64,000 nucleotides of DNA, from assembly GCF_003473485.1 (NCBI RefSeq), contig NC_053044.1, positions 48,772,091-48,836,090 of the forward strand, given 5' to 3'. A model generated the notes under the pieces. That model saw only the letters and a list, made by a program, of their open reading frames with translations. It ran no database searches and had not been told where the DNA came from. A program made the position numbers and the translations under genes. Origin of the DNA: Medicago truncatula. Lineage: Eukaryota > Streptophyta > Magnoliopsida > Fabales > Fabaceae. Of this stretch, positions 24,690 through 37,368 are shown piece by piece (the first letter of the stretch is position 1; every line of letters begins with the position of its first letter).

Positions 24690-25229
24690 GTTTTGTTTTT
24701 AATCCATATAAAAATAAATCACATTTTTTAGTTCCTACAAAATTTTTCGTTAGTGTTTTTAGTCCCTGTTAAATTAAAATTTGTTTAATTATGCTTAAAA
24801 TTTTAAAATTTTTAATGATCTTTTACATACTTGTTTAAAACATCATAAAACGTTCCGCCGCAATAAGTTAGGTCAAAATTTTATTTTTAGGTTCAAATTT
24901 TCGTTAGTTTTATCTTGAACTTTTGGCGTTATAAAAAAATTATATTTAATTCATTACATGTTAAAAAATTCTAATATTTTAGAAAAGAGATTATTATAAT
25001 GTTCTTAACATGTCTGTTAAAAATCATTTAAAAATAAAAAAGTTTAAGTATAATTAAACAAATTTTAATTTAACAAAGACCAACACATACTTTTAGTCCT
25101 TGTAAAATTAAAATTTGCTTAATTATGCTTAAACTTTTAGCAACGACGTGGCTCACTGCATGGGAGTTTGTTAATGAGCAAGTGTTTAAGCGTTTCTCAA
25201 TAGCATTCCTTTAGCAGAAAAATGACTAA

Positions 25230-26041
25230 GGCTCTGTTTGGTAAAAATAGCGGATAGCTGATAAGTTAGCTGATAAGCTAACTAAAGTGTTTGGTAAAAA
25301 TAGCGGTTCAACTAGCTGATAAATGTAAAATGACATAAAGGGTATTCTTAATTCATAATAAAAATTATATCATTAATTTAAGTATTTGTAATTTTGTAAA
25401 CTAATTTTTCTTTAAAAAAATACTTTAAATTTATTAATTTAATATATCCTATGTATTATAAATTAAATTAAATTTTATTCACTAAAATTTTATCTTATAG
25501 TTATTATCATTTAAGTGTTTCTACTTTATAAAGAAAATAACATTTATCTCAAAAAAAAAAAAAAAGGTAGCACTAATAGAGTAATACTAATAACAGAGAA
25601 TAAAGAAAATAACAATTACTTACCTCAAAAAAAAAAAAAAAAAAGTAACACTAATAGAATAATAGTATTTTGTTCCGTAAAAAAAAAAACGAATGTATAT
25701 ATTTTTTCAAAAAAAAAAAAAAGGCCAGCTGATATATATACAAAAATTGGAATAAAGGGATAGTAGTCTTTATTACGTAGCTTATTATAAAAATTATAAT
25801 GGATAAAAATACAATTTAAATGAAATAATAAGGGTAAAATTGGAAGAAAAAGTGAGAAGCTATAAGCTATAAGCTCAAACGCTACTTGGAATAACTTCTG
25901 AAAAATAGCTTATAAGCTCGTGAAATAAGCTATAAGCTCATGGTGAAAAAGTGTTACCAAACAGAGCTTTTTTTGTCAAACGAGCTTATAAGCTATAAGC
26001 TAAAAGCTAAAAACTCTTTTTTTGGTTTCCCAAACAGACCC
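25230..26041. mobile_element. Tourist-like (PIF/Harbinger-type) MITE, 812 bp, TAA target duplication
   Basis: The left end is GGCTCTGTTTGGTAAAAATA and the right end is the inverted TTTCCCAAACAGACCC. Both are flanked by TAA (25227-25229 and 26042-26044). The subterminal regions are packed with AGCTTATAAGCT/AGCTGATAAG text in both orientations. Poly-A runs near 25550-25720 interrupt the interior. There is no transposase. Related copies lie at 35975-37368 and 49424-50558. Confidence 0.75.
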
Positions 26042-26044
26042 TAA

Positions 26045-26689
26045 TTTGATTTCACAAGAGGTGAGTCAACATTGAACTACTGACTCCACCATGTTAATTG
26101 ACTCCACCATTACGAATTTGCCCCTGATGTCGTATTTGTGTCTAAAAATGCGTGTTTATATATCATTTCTGTTTATAAATTTGGCTCTTGGTAACTTGTT
26201 TATAGGTTAGAAGGGCACCACCATCCAAACTCGAAACCTAACTGAAGACTGGATAGTGACTTCCACGCTGCACTGCTTTCAATTTATTGTGACACAGTGA
26301 ACCTCAATTAGAATTCCCCGGGTCCCAAATGCAAATAATGCAATCAAGGGAAACGGCAAACAAGAATATACTTTTTTAACAAGATTGACTATAATCTAAT
26401 GTTTGTTAAAACCACGTGTATTTTTTATTTTTTTTACTTTATGATATTCGTGCTATCACCAACCATAACATTCAAATGGATTCTTAGCTTTGTCAAAAAA
26501 AAAAAATGGATTCTTAGTAGAATTTTTTATATGAACATACCTTCCTAAATAATTCAGTGCAACATTACCCCTTCTTCCAAGTATATGCATGACTATCTCT
26601 TTGCTATATTTTAGTATTTTTCTTACCACTTTTTTCATCAAAATGAATGCCCCCCTTCCTTTTCTTTTTCTTTTCAATTTAATTCTTTT
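26045..26689. other. Intergenic
   Basis: No gene supported. A short duplication AAATGGATTCTTAG occurs near 26474 and 26505, separated by a poly-A run. Confidence 0.3.
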
Positions 26690-27055
26690 GTATATGAGTG
26701 GATTGTAATTCCGTTTGGACTCAAGAATGTTAGAGTCATACATCTGCGGGCTATGAATGCTATCTTCTATAACCTCATTGGCAATGACATTGAGGTAAAT
26801 GATGTAATGATAAGATAAAAAGACTTCAAAAACCACTTGTTGGAGTTGGAGCAAGCTATGTTGCATGGATTAAAGATGAACTCACCTAAGTGTACATTTG
26901 GGGTATCAACATGAAAGTTTTCGGAATTCATAGTTCATAACAAGGGGATTAATGTGGACAACGATAAGGCTATGGCTATCCAGGAAGCTACTTAACATTC
27001 TTTGAAGGAGTTAAAGAACCCACAAGAGGGACATAGTTCCTTCATTGATGTAATA
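26690..27055 (+). mobile_element. Ty3/gypsy retrotransposon, decayed reverse-transcriptase fragment
   Basis: Plus-strand translation shows PFGLKNV, AMNAIFYNLIGNDIEV, LHGLKMNSPKCTFGVST, FIVHNKGINVDNDKAMAIQE and KELKNP in the order of a plant Ty3/gypsy polymerase. The catalytic Tyr-x-Asp-Asp box is lost: EV is followed directly by ND, then a stop. Further stops occur. No LTRs or integrase were found nearby. This is a dead fragment. Confidence 0.7.
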
Positions 27056-27849
27056 CTCATTCATGTCCTTATTATAAGAAACAAAATTAAAAAATCAGAA
27101 GAAAAAAAACAATACAATTATTAATTAATGAAACTTTTTGAATATTTTTAAAATTAAGTATAATTAAATCAGGCTTGAATAGAACATAAAATTATCCACT
27201 TCAAACCCAATAAGATGTCTAGAATACATGCTTTACGAAAACCGAATAAGTCCACCAACAAAATAAATGTAAAAGTAATTAACCCAAAAATTTGTTAATG
27301 GAATGTAAAGAAATGTAATTATGTTAATTGGTAGAAAAAGATATATGTTAATTGGTAGAAAAAGATATCAAGTTTAAAAAGAATTATTTATCTAACCTAA
27401 CAAGCCAATCTGATATGCTTGTCTGATATTGCTCTCTTTTAGTGGGTTAAACGAGGTAGATCAACTAAATGGTAGGTGGGGATTGTCTATGTAACCTTTT
27501 CCTCATGTGTGATCAACATATATTTAGGAGCTGAGAGAACATGTATTAATATTAAAAAAGAGAGGGTGTAATTAATTGTCAGATTTAATGATGGTAGAAA
27601 ACTGGAGAGATTTTCACTAGAGAAGATCCTCTCCCCTAAATGGTAGGGTTTAGAATTTAAACTCATCCTACTTTAAAATTTGAGTTAAACATAGTAATCC
27701 TTTAACTTGTTTTGTCACCTCTGACCAATAAGAGTAAGTTTAGAAGGTAAATAGGTTAAGAGATTTTTTTTAAGAAAGGTTAAGGGATAAAATGCGTGTG
27801 TAATTTAATTCTTGACAAAAAAAGAAAATGCGTGTAATTTAGCCTTATA
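27056..27849. other. Intergenic
   Basis: No gene supported. A short tandem repeat ATGTTAATTGGTAGAAAAAG lies near 27322-27365. Confidence 0.3.
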
Positions 27850-28130
27850 CTCTCCGTCCTAAATTGTATGACGTTTTGAACATTTCACACATATTAAAAA
27901 ATGTAATTAATATTATGTGGTAAAGAGATATTACGAGTTGTTTTACAAAATTATCCTTAATAAATGATATGAGAAAGATAAATGAAAGAATTGAAAAAAG
28001 ATAGAGTAATAAATAGTTAAGGAGATAATAGGAAAACTAACATTAATGTTTCATTGATATTGTAAAACGACGTATAATTTGGGATAAATATTTTTTTTCC
28101 AAAACGACGTTCAATTTGGGACGGAGGGAG
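27850..28130. mobile_element. Stowaway-type MITE, 281 bp
   Basis: The left end CTCTCCGTCCTAAATTGTAT and right end AATTTGGGACGGAGGGAG are inverted repeats with the Stowaway CTCCCTCCGTCC consensus. They are flanked by TA at 27848-27849 and 28131-28132. An ACGACGT motif is repeated in the right arm. Confidence 0.85.
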
Positions 28131-28145
28131 TATTATGCTTAGAAC

Positions 28146-29016
28146 TGTGAAGCTCCGATACTTCAAAATGGTTGACTATCGTATCCCCTGCTATCCTGCA
28201 CTGATACCTGCCCGATACTTTTCGATACGTATCCGAAGAGTATCCGAAGATTAAATTTTATTTTTTTTAAAAAATAATTATCCGATACTTCCTGATACGT
28301 ATCAGGAAAGTATCTGATAATTATCCTGCACCTATATCTGCCCCAATAATTCTCAATTAACGTTAAATAAAATAACTTAAATCTTGAGTATAGTGCTTTT
28401 TTTTGGATCGATATAGTATAGCCCTTACAATGTTTCTTTTGGATAGTATAACACTTATGGTGCTTTTTATTGGTATATACTCCTACCGTCCTAATTTATA
28501 AGTAAAAAACACTAATTCATATTTATTAAGAAAACTAACACTTAGTGATTTGAGGTATGATTTTTTGTGTTCTCCTTGGAATAAGTTTCATGGAAAGATG
28601 TAAAAATAATTCTCATTGGTTAAAAATTATGGAGAAAATAAAAAGGAGAACAAATTAAATGCAACATAAAAATAGTATAAAAGTTGATCTTTTTTGCTTA
28701 TATTTTGAGACAAAGAAAATGAGATTTTTTTGCTTATATTTTAGGACGGAGGGAGTATTGTGTTTGTAATTGACTAATCGTCACTCTCTTAATCGTCAAT
28801 ATTATTTATATTTATGTTGATGTGCTACGAGCTTATGACTGATTTCTTTTGTTTGTTAATATGTTTGCATATTAAAAAAATGGTTATAATTATATTGTAC
28901 ATTTAATTATATAATTTTTTTTATTAACGTATCACAGCCGTATCGTATTTTGATTTTTGAAATTTTCCCGTATCGACGTATCAGTACAGTATCGTATCTC
29001 GTATCCGGACTTCACC
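28146..29016. mobile_element. Transposon-like element with GTATCG/GATACG subterminal repeats
   Basis: Both ends carry many GTATC/GATAC motifs (28155-28330 and 28920-29015), separated by ordinary AT-rich sequence. The outer ends are imperfect inverted repeats: TGAAGCTCCGATAC on the left against the reverse complement of GTATCCGGACTTCA on the right. Such subterminal arrays occur in CACTA and MULE elements, but no target duplication or transposase was found. A Stowaway copy (28480-28755) is inserted inside. Confidence 0.45.
28480..28755. mobile_element. Stowaway-type MITE, 276 bp, nested
   Basis: The left end CTCCTACCGTCCTAATTTAT and right end TATTTTAGGACGGAGGGAG are inverted, with TA on both sides (28478-28479, 28756-28757). 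It lies inside the GTATCG-rich element. Confidence 0.8.
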
Positions 29017-29585
29017 CAATATTAGTCGACAGTATTGAATACGATACCCGACATAAATGGTACTGAGTGTTTACCAAACAAACGATTATTCTAACACGGT
29101 TTCTACAAATTAACACAAGACAAGATACACAATGATTAGATTACAAGTTACAACAATCGTTAAAATGGAATACTGAAAGCACAAAGAACCCCAGAACATC
29201 CACATCATCACACAAACACGAATAGTAAAAGTTCCACTCTTTTGTCGTTTTTTAAGGTCAACGTTTTTTTGCAGCTGCTTGAATAATTACGTTCATTGAC
29301 TTTGTAGAACCAATATTCTGTATCTAAAATTTTAAGCAAAACTAAGACCATTAACAAAACAAATTAGAACACTCTTCTGCTTTCAAAATATACGGCAGAC
29401 AAAAATGAACCAAATTAGAAGACTTTTTTGTGCGTTGACACTACCCATAGACGAAGACCAAAGAATGTTTACTTCATTTTTTATGTATAAATCCATTACA
29501 TTCTCTTTAGAAATACCTCATTAGATGACCTATCTCTCTTCCATTTCTTTATTGAAAGCCAGCACAACTCAATTTTTCAGGTATA

Positions 29586-29594
29586 CTATATAAG
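29586..29594 (+). promoter_or_regulatory. Candidate TATA box of the SAUR gene
   Basis: CTATATAAG lies about 195 bp upstream of the SAUR ATG at 29785. It is the best TATA match in that interval. The implied 5' UTR is about 160 nt. Confidence 0.4.
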
Positions 29595-29784
29595 TAGTAT
29601 TCAATTATTCATGCATGCTTCCCATGCATTTTCAATTATTTATTTTTATAAAAAAGTTCAATATTTATCAGTTACTACTACTATAATATATACACGTAGT
29701 ATTTAATATTTCACATTGTAGAATAACTATACTAATGAATGAATTTCCGTGTCCAAATGTAGGTGTAAGATTTGAAATATATTA

Positions 29785-30234
29785 ATGGGCAATATAAAGG
29801 GAAAATGTAAGAAGAATAAGATATTGAAGGCATGGCGATCATTAGGACGTGGAGGTGACAATAGCAATATGAGGTCATTACTTTTGAATAAGAGTAGTTC
29901 AAAATCATTTTCAGAAAATGCGAAGGGTCGAATTGTAAAAATTCCCAATGGTTGTTTTACAGTTTATGTTGGACTACAAAGTCAAAGGTTTGTTGTGAAA
30001 ACCAAGTTTGTTAATCACCCAAAATTCAAGATGTTACTGGATGAAGCAGAAGTTGAATATGGGTTTCAAAATGATGGCCCTATTAGGCTTCCATGTAATG
30101 TTGATATGTTCTACAGAGTGTTGGATGAGATGAACAATATTGAAGAAGATTATAACATTGATAATTGTACTTGTAGAAGCTTTAAGAAGGTTATGGGGTT
30201 TTCATTTTTTTGTTCTTCGAAACCACACTCATGA
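29785..30234 (+). CDS. SAUR-like auxin-responsive protein
   Basis: A single uninterrupted 149-aa frame. SAURs are small plant proteins, mostly intronless and often auxin-induced, and many promote cell expansion by inhibiting PP2C-D phosphatases. The N-terminus is basic (MGNIKGKCKKNKILKAWRSL). The SAUR core spans about residues 47-115, with IPNGCFTVYVG, QRFVVKTKFVNHPKF, LLDEAEVEYGF and PIRLPCNVDMFYRVLDEM. The C-terminus ends in FFCSSKPHS. Core order and length fit the family well. The first ATG was taken. The extended N-terminus suggests a member of the longer SAUR group rather than the compact class. Auxin response cannot be read from the promoter here. Confidence 0.9.
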   Translation: MGNIKGKCKKNKILKAWRSLGRGGDNSNMRSLLLNKSSSKSFSENAKGRIVKIPNGCFTVYVGLQSQRFVVKTKFVNHPKFKMLLDEAEVEYGFQNDGPIRLPCNVDMFYRVLDEMNNIEEDYNIDNCTCRSFKKVMGFSFFCSSKPHS

Positions 30235-31070
30235 GTAGGAGCTATTGATTTGAAAATGCAATATCAATAGTATTAAGTGACTTGTTTTGTATGTTTGCAA
30301 TGTGTAATTAATATCCCACTTGTAAATCGAATGTGAAAATACTCACATGAACCTAAAAAGCAATGACAATTTTATATTTTTTTAGAGGAGCAATGAACAT
30401 TTTATGATTATTGTTGGTTTGGTGGACTGCACCTATTGAAATGCTCGTCTGATATAGTACGATTATATGGTATACGAGTTTTTTGCTACTGAAAGTTACG
30501 AAACAGAGATAAATCAATTACATTACAGGAAAACACAGAGAGATAAGAAAGAAAAGAAGGTAAGGAACTCAAATTAATATTGGTTAGTTTCATGCTAACC
30601 AATGGGCCAGGATATACTTTGTATTAGGAACTCGTGCTAAATAGTATGAATGTTTTTTTACACTAATTTGTTCTTGGATACGCATTTATTTTTTAAGACA
30701 AATTAGATTTATCATTTTTCTAACGAGTTTGTGTTATGATTGTACTCTTCTGATCCACTAAATTAGATTTTTTCAATATATATAAAAGTTATTTCTTTAC
30801 GGTGATTGTACCATTTTCTAACGAGTACGGTACACTATAAAAATCTATTTTCAAAAAAACTATAACAAACGAGACTCTTTTTTAAAAAAATATTAACAAG
30901 TATCATTGTAGTACGAAACAAATGTAACATTACATAAAATTTATTATATATACTTAACACATTTAGCACAAATATAAGAAAAAATTTCAATAGCTCAGCA
31001 AGCCATTTACACATAAATGATAGAATGTAGGTATATATGTAATGCAGTATAGTATATGAATATAGAAGTT
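30235..31070. other. Intergenic between convergent SAUR and BAHD genes
   Basis: The 3' UTRs of both convergent genes are expected here. AT-rich with no coding signal. Confidence 0.35.
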
Positions 31071-34000
31071 TCATTCGATCATCACCAATTCTTCAAAACG
31101 TTCCATAGCAGAAGCAGGCAAGCCAAGTAGCACACTTATACCTTTCCTTCCTTGACCATGTGACAAGAACAAAATAACTTCTGTATTTGGCAATGTAACA
31201 GGACCAGAACATAGAGGTTCACCCCAACCAAAATCAGTAGTGTCAAAAGACAATTTAGTCCAAGTTGTAATCAAAAGTGTGCCTGTTAAAGAAGGCCTAG
31301 CTCTTGTAACTTCAAAATAATCAATAGCAGATCTCATATAACTATCTGTAACCATATCAATTGCCTTGTGAACCAAGCCAACTGAAAATGAAAAAGGATT
31401 CTCCAATAGTTCATTTGCTTTACACAAAGAATTTGTTAGCACAATAGCATTACCAAAATATCCCTTTGGAATTGGGGGAATGAATCTTGGCCTTCCATCA
31501 ACTGCAAAGAGTAACTTTGTTTGTTGATTAGGATGCATTTTTAAAGCTGAAGTTCTAGTTCTCCATACAAAAGCTGAGAGTGCTTCAAAAGTTGAACATT
31601 TTTTCAAAACTCCGTCTTCGGTGGCTTTTTTCTTGAGTGAATCAAGCTTCTCAGGATTAAAAAGGAAGGATTTGTGGATAATGTTTTCTCCTTCGTAGAT
31701 TTTTTCTGTGTTTGATAAATCTTCAATTTCATCAAATTCATGGTGTTGGAACTCTACTTTGGGAGGATCACGTGATTTGAGTATGGTTCTATCAAGAAAT
31801 GGTGGAGTCTTTAAGTCTAAACCTCTAGCTGTTTCAGCCCATGCATTCACAAACTCCATAGCACATAGTCCATCTTTCATGCAATGGATCATGTTCAGTC
31901 CCAATGTGAATCCTCCACATTTGAACTTTGTCACCTATAAAGAAAGTTCATGTAACATTTGTCATGGACATATACTAAACTTTAAATTAAGAAAAATGTT
32001 AACGACTGTTTTAAAAACGCAAGTTAAGAAAATTCATGTAATATTATTAACTTTTAAAGTGTGTATTCAACTTTTTTTTTTTTTTTAAGTTTACAAATTT
32101 TTACTTTTAAGAAAAGATTTCTAATTTTAATTATATTAGTCATAATTTTAAAAACCATTTCGGATCCGAAAACCAGACCCATTATTAGCCCGGGTCAGTT
32201 TAGTTATGTTATTGTTAGTATCAGAGAGTTTGAATCTTAAAACTCCTATTTAAAATTCCTAAAGTGTCTCTTACCTATAAAAGAAGTTCCTTTAGCATTT
32301 TCTTTTTTGGAAATTCACTTAACATCTATGATTTATACATATGACCAACACATACATAAGACATATTTATGAGCGGTGACGTTCAATTGTTCACAAATCA
32401 TTTTCCTATGCAAATAATTTTACCTCACGAAAGAGTAAAGACCCTTGCTGCCGTAAGAGTCAAGGCTGTCTTCATTAAGCTCACAAGTTTGCCAATAAAT
32501 TTTTAATATTAGTCTAAAGTCTAATTACTAGTTTTTATCTTTGTTTTAAGTATTAGGTAGGACAAAGTAAAACATCACCATCATATATGAAAGAAAAAAA
32601 GCAATAACATAACACATGGCAACACTTTTTTTTGACAATACACACTTTATACACTTAACATCCAACACGTGGGCATAATTGTAGGTCGTGATCTGCTAAT
32701 TAATTTCTTCCCATCTCATCATACTTGAAAAAGATAACACTTTCTCAAAAAGTGTAAAACTATTACTTTGACCATAATACCTACACATTATACTTATATT
32801 TTTATTAACACTCTACTCCACCACCTTTTATTTCATATTCTTATTTAATTATATATTTTTGCAGGGTTCCATAAGTTTTTATCCGTGTAAATATCCTAAA
32901 TTTTGCTTTTAATCCTTATAAAAAAGTGGTATGTCTATGTCTTTATAAAAAAAATCTACGAGAAGGTTTATTCTCTGTTAAATTTAAATTTGTTTTATCA
33001 TCTTTAAAATTTTAAATTATTTTTTATACATATCTAAAATCATATAAAACCTTATTTCACAAAAAATATTTTTTTAACATAAAATGAATTAAATATTAAT
33101 TTTTAAAAGTTAAAAAGTTCAAAATAAAAGTAATGAAAATCTAGACCTAGAATTTATATATTTTTAGCTCATTCCTTATGGCTGAATTTTTTTTACAATG
33201 TTCTAAACATGTATAAGAAAAGTAAATTTAAAATTTTAAGTAATTAAATAAATTTAAATTTAGCAGGGACTAAAACATGCCAATTTTTTATGAGGATTAG
33301 GAAAAAATTTGATATATTTATAGAGATTTTTTTTGACAAATATATTTATAGAGATTGAAAACTTGTTTAACTTAAAATAAATTTTGTTTTAGTAAATATT
33401 TTTTTACCTTTCAAAAAACAAGTAAATATTTTGTAAAGCAAGTGCAGACTATATTTTTTATCTAATATTAATTAAATAATTTTAGTTTTGTATTAAATTA
33501 ATATTTGTTCCATTTTTAAATATCTCAATTCAAAAAACAAGTGCAGATAAGCTAATATAATAGTTGATATAAGACTCCAAAAACACTATATTGAAATATG
33601 ATTAGAGGATTATTTAAAACATATTTTTTTACATAAAATATTCAAAATATAATTATTAAACTATACATACATATGTGCATATACACACATAAGTTATTAA
33701 GAACTTGCTACTAGTATGTCATACCTGAACTGTCATAAGAGGCATCTCTAATATGTTCTTAGCACCTGGGGTATCATAAACCAATTTCCCAAGCCTATGA
33801 GGGTCTGGTTTTGTTAAGTCGCCAACTTTATCTATATCACAATCTGATTCAGCTTCAACAAAAACTGCACCTTCCCCAGTGTTATCCACTATCAACTTCC
33901 CTTCTGTGCTTATAATCAACTTTCCTGCCATAGGGTAATAAGGGACAAGAATCTTTGACAAAGCATCCTTGATCACATGTGCAGCTTCTTCATTTCCTCT

Positions 34001-34168
34001 AGATTCTGATTTAAAGCAATAAATTGTGCGCATTGGAACTGCAATATTTTGGTCAAGGTTTGAAAGAAAGTAGAGTCCCTTTTCTGTTTCTTCCGCGGGT
34101 TGAACTCGAATCGGTTCTCCTTGAGTCACATGCAGTTCATCAATTGTAGAGATGTTTGTACTTGCCAT
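31071..34168 (-). CDS. BAHD acyltransferase, omega-hydroxyacid feruloyl-CoA transferase (HHT1/ASFT-like)
   Basis: Two exons, 33725-34168 and 31071-31934, are separated by a 1.79 kb intron and encode 435 aa. BAHD enzymes transfer acyl groups from CoA thioesters in the cytosol. The closest group I recognise moves ferulate to omega-hydroxy fatty acids for suberin. The catalytic HxxxDG is HCMKDG (His about 165, Asp about 169, early in exon 2). The structural DFGWG is at about 382-386 ([15 protein letters not shown]). Family blocks include [10 protein letters not shown] in exon 1, then [58 protein letters not shown] and [17 protein letters not shown]. The single intron after Gln148 is the usual BAHD position. 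Length is slightly below the 450-odd residues of HHT1. The suberin role is inferred from similarity, not shown here. Confidence 0.88.
32860..33365. repeat. Degenerate inverted-repeat transposon in the BAHD intron
   Basis: The stretch holds CAGGG, CCTTATAAAAA and GGGACTAAAACATGCC text in opposing orientations and long AAATTTAAATTT blocks, as in the TAGTCCCTG transposon group elsewhere in the window. Ends and target duplication could not be defined. Confidence 0.35.
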
Positions 34169-35974
34169 TGATCACGTAATAACCTTTGAATATACACAAT
34201 ATGAACTTCAGAAATTTGCTAGTAAAAAAATGGTTTCGCATCTAACAAATTAACCACTAACATTTATCAATTGAAAAACATATGAATCTGATACTGTGAC
34301 AAGTTTTCATATATGAACAAAGTTAAAGAAGACATGCATGGCAATTGAGAAAATGGTATAGCTAAAAAAAGAATATGAAATAAGAAAACTAAATAGGTAG
34401 ATAACTATGTTTATGTACGTTCACCTAAATGTGCGGTGCTTGAAATGTTCGGTAGCAGAAAATATTATGAAGGATGTAATTATTTGTGTTTGTATTTTAA
34501 TTTGGTTCTAGGGTCATAGAGGTTAATTATATATATAGGAACTAGGAAGAGATGGGAGAAAGGATTAAATGGGTCATACCATGCATTTCGTCTATAATTA
34601 ATCAAATACAGCAAATTGATAGGGACTTATTTTTACGGCTATTTTTTCATAGATTATACATGCAATTAATGACCCACAACCGTTTTTCCTACACTTTTTA
34701 ATTAAAAAATAAATAAATAACGTGGCTGTATTGTTGCCATCAAATTCAAAAAACAAAAAATGTGGCTATGATTTATATGTCGTCTTTAAAGTAAGGGTCT
34801 TATGCGTCTAGCTCAACGATCATTTGACCCAAATCTAACTCGAACTGTTTGATTTGAGTGTTTAGTAATTAGTACGGATAATGGATACATGATTTTAAAT
34901 CGTGGAACACGATTCTACCAAAAAAAAATTCGTGGAACACGACTTAAAAGAAAATTGTATAATATGAGATATTAGTATGGAAGTTTAAGAGTTGGAATTA
35001 TCATGAAATAGAATGTAATTTAACGTCAATAAAAAAAGTTTGATGTTCAAATTCTGACCAAAAAAAACCATGTCTTATGCCTTGGTAAATTGACCACCAA
35101 AATGAAACGAACTTCTTTTTCATTAGCTAGGTTAAATTGATTCAAATTTTTATGCATAAAAAAGAATAACAACAATTTTTTTACTCAACTCAACCTAATG
35201 AGATTTTTAAATTTGATAACTAGCTTGATCGAAATTGATTCAACCCAACTCATATACACTCATATTTGAAAGAGTTGGCAAAACTATAAGAGATCGTTGA
35301 TTTTCTTCTAATTTTCTTTTTAGTTACTATTTTTTTTTGTTTACCATATTATAAAAACTAAGTTATCATCATCGTTTTTTTTAACATCAAATTTTATTTA
35401 AAAACTATATCCGTGCTCAAGACGAGCAGAGACCGATGATTTAGAGAATACAAATTAAAGGTGTTGTATAGAGGCGGAATATCCGAAAATAAACATCATA
35501 AAAGACACCCCTACACACAGCACCTAGCCAAACCCTACCTTCAACACCTATTAGGACAACACCCACAAAAATAAAATATCACCACCTAGAATATAATCTT
35601 TCACGAAACGACCACTGAAAAAGGATATCCATAACCACTCACCGTCGTTTAGCCGTGATTAATTTCTGTATGGGAACATATAGGACACACAAAGTTGATT
35701 CTTTCCTTACAATCGAATTTTCTCCATACGTAAGATTGATCGAACCATTGACCACTTGCTTAAGAAGCTCAACCATTTATATCAATTCATTGTTCTTACT
35801 ATATTTTAAGGAGTAGTTGGACATGATAGATTTTTTTTCGCTTTTAAAAACATTTTATAATTTTTTTCAAATGAAATATTTAATAATTTTTTTTATTTAG
35901 AAATGAAAAATAAGTCTTTCGATCTAAAACTCAATTTTCCAAGCATAGACTATGTTTGGTAAAAATAAACTATA
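34169..35974. other. Upstream region of the BAHD gene and intergenic DNA
   Basis: A TATATATATA stretch at about 34529-34538 could serve as a TATA box for the minus-strand BAHD gene, giving a long 5' leader. No gene is supported. Around 35400-35650 is a low-AT patch rich in ACACCC/CACC text of unknown origin. Confidence 0.3.
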
Positions 35975-37368
35975 GGCTGTGTTTGGTAACACAAAAAAGC
36001 TAGTTTATAGCTTCTTGGACTAGGTTATAACGTTTTTCGAAAAATTATTTCAAGTAGCTTTTTAGCTTATAGCTGGTAATTTTTTATACTCTCTTCCAAT
36101 TTTGACCTTATTAATTTAATTTTATTATTTTTTAATAAACATCACGTTGATAGGCAAGGTAACTACCCACGCTTGATATCACTTTCTTTTAGTGGAAGTT
36201 TTATATCCCTTTTTTTAGGGGACATTTTTTATGTCATCTGCTTTTTATATTTTTGTTGTTCGTTTTTTTTTTAATTTACAATAAATAGTAAAGCAATTTT
36301 AGTTAAAAAAAAATTTATCAAAAAAAATTTGTTCAATCAAAAATGTCAAATTGAATTTTGGTGATGAAAATATTTAAAAATATATTTAAATAATTAAAAT
36401 GAAATACATTAAGTAAAAATTATTATATGTATAATTTATGAAAAGATAAACATGTCATTTTATATTTAGCAACCACTTTAACAGCTAATTTTACCAAATA
36501 CTTTAATTTCAATCAGCTAACTTTTCAGCTATAAGCTTTCAGCTATCAGCCATCAGCTATAAGCTAGCTTTTCAGCTATCAGCTAGCTTATAGCTTAATT
36601 TTACCAAACACACCCATAAGCTAGCTAATAGATGATAGCTGAAAAGCTAGCTTATAGTTGATGACTGATAGCTTATAGCTGAAAAAGCTAGCTTATTAAA
36701 ATTAAAGTGTTTGGTAAAGTTAGTTGTCGAAGTAGCTGATAAATATAAAATGACATAAAAGTATATGTTTCTTAATTTATTTTTTATAAATTACATATGT
36801 AATTTTTTTTACTTAATGTATTTTTTAAATATTCAAATTTATTTGAAATTATTTTCATCTTTACACTAATAAATGTACTTTATGAATTCAATTGACATTT
36901 TTTGTTCAACAAATTTTTATTTTTTGACAAATTTATTTAACTAAACTTGTTTCACTATTTATTTATTGTATATTATATTTAATAACATTAAATGTTATAT
37001 GAATTTATCAAAAAAATATATTATATGAATTAAAAGCAAGGTCATCAAAAAAAGTGAACACCAAAATATTGAAAACTATATCATGTAGTGACTAATAAGC
37101 TACGAGGTTGGTTTCAGTGAGCCATAAAACGTGGGAACGTGGGAGGTTCTTTTTTTATTTTAAAATAATAAAATTAAATTAACAAGGTTAAAATTGGAAG
37201 AAATTATAAGAAGCTATAAACTCAAAAGCTACTTGAAATAGCTTTTTAAAAAACGCTATAAGCTTACAAGAAAAGCTTGTTACTAAATACATCACATTTT
37301 GATCCAACAAGCTTATAAGCTAATTCAACAAGCTATAAGTTAGCTTCTTGATGTTACCAAACACAGCC
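35975..37368. mobile_element. Fold-back (inverted dimer) Tourist-like element, 1.39 kb
   Basis: The ends are perfect inverted repeats: GGCTGTGTTTGGTAACA on the left and TGTTACCAAACACAGCC on the right. The left half (to about 36617, ending CCAAACACACCC) and the right half are inverted copies meeting near 36600. For example, TGTCATTTTATATTTAGCAA on the left mirrors ATATAAAATGACAT on the right. The centre is dense in AGCTATAAGCTAGCTT text. Flanking bases are ATA and TAA, so the 3-bp target duplication is not exact. It is probably two head-to-head copies of the 25230 family. Confidence 0.65.

Noticed and set aside
26456-26866. 136-codon minus-strand frame
   Set aside because: It is antisense to the Ty3/gypsy fragment and has no motif of its own.
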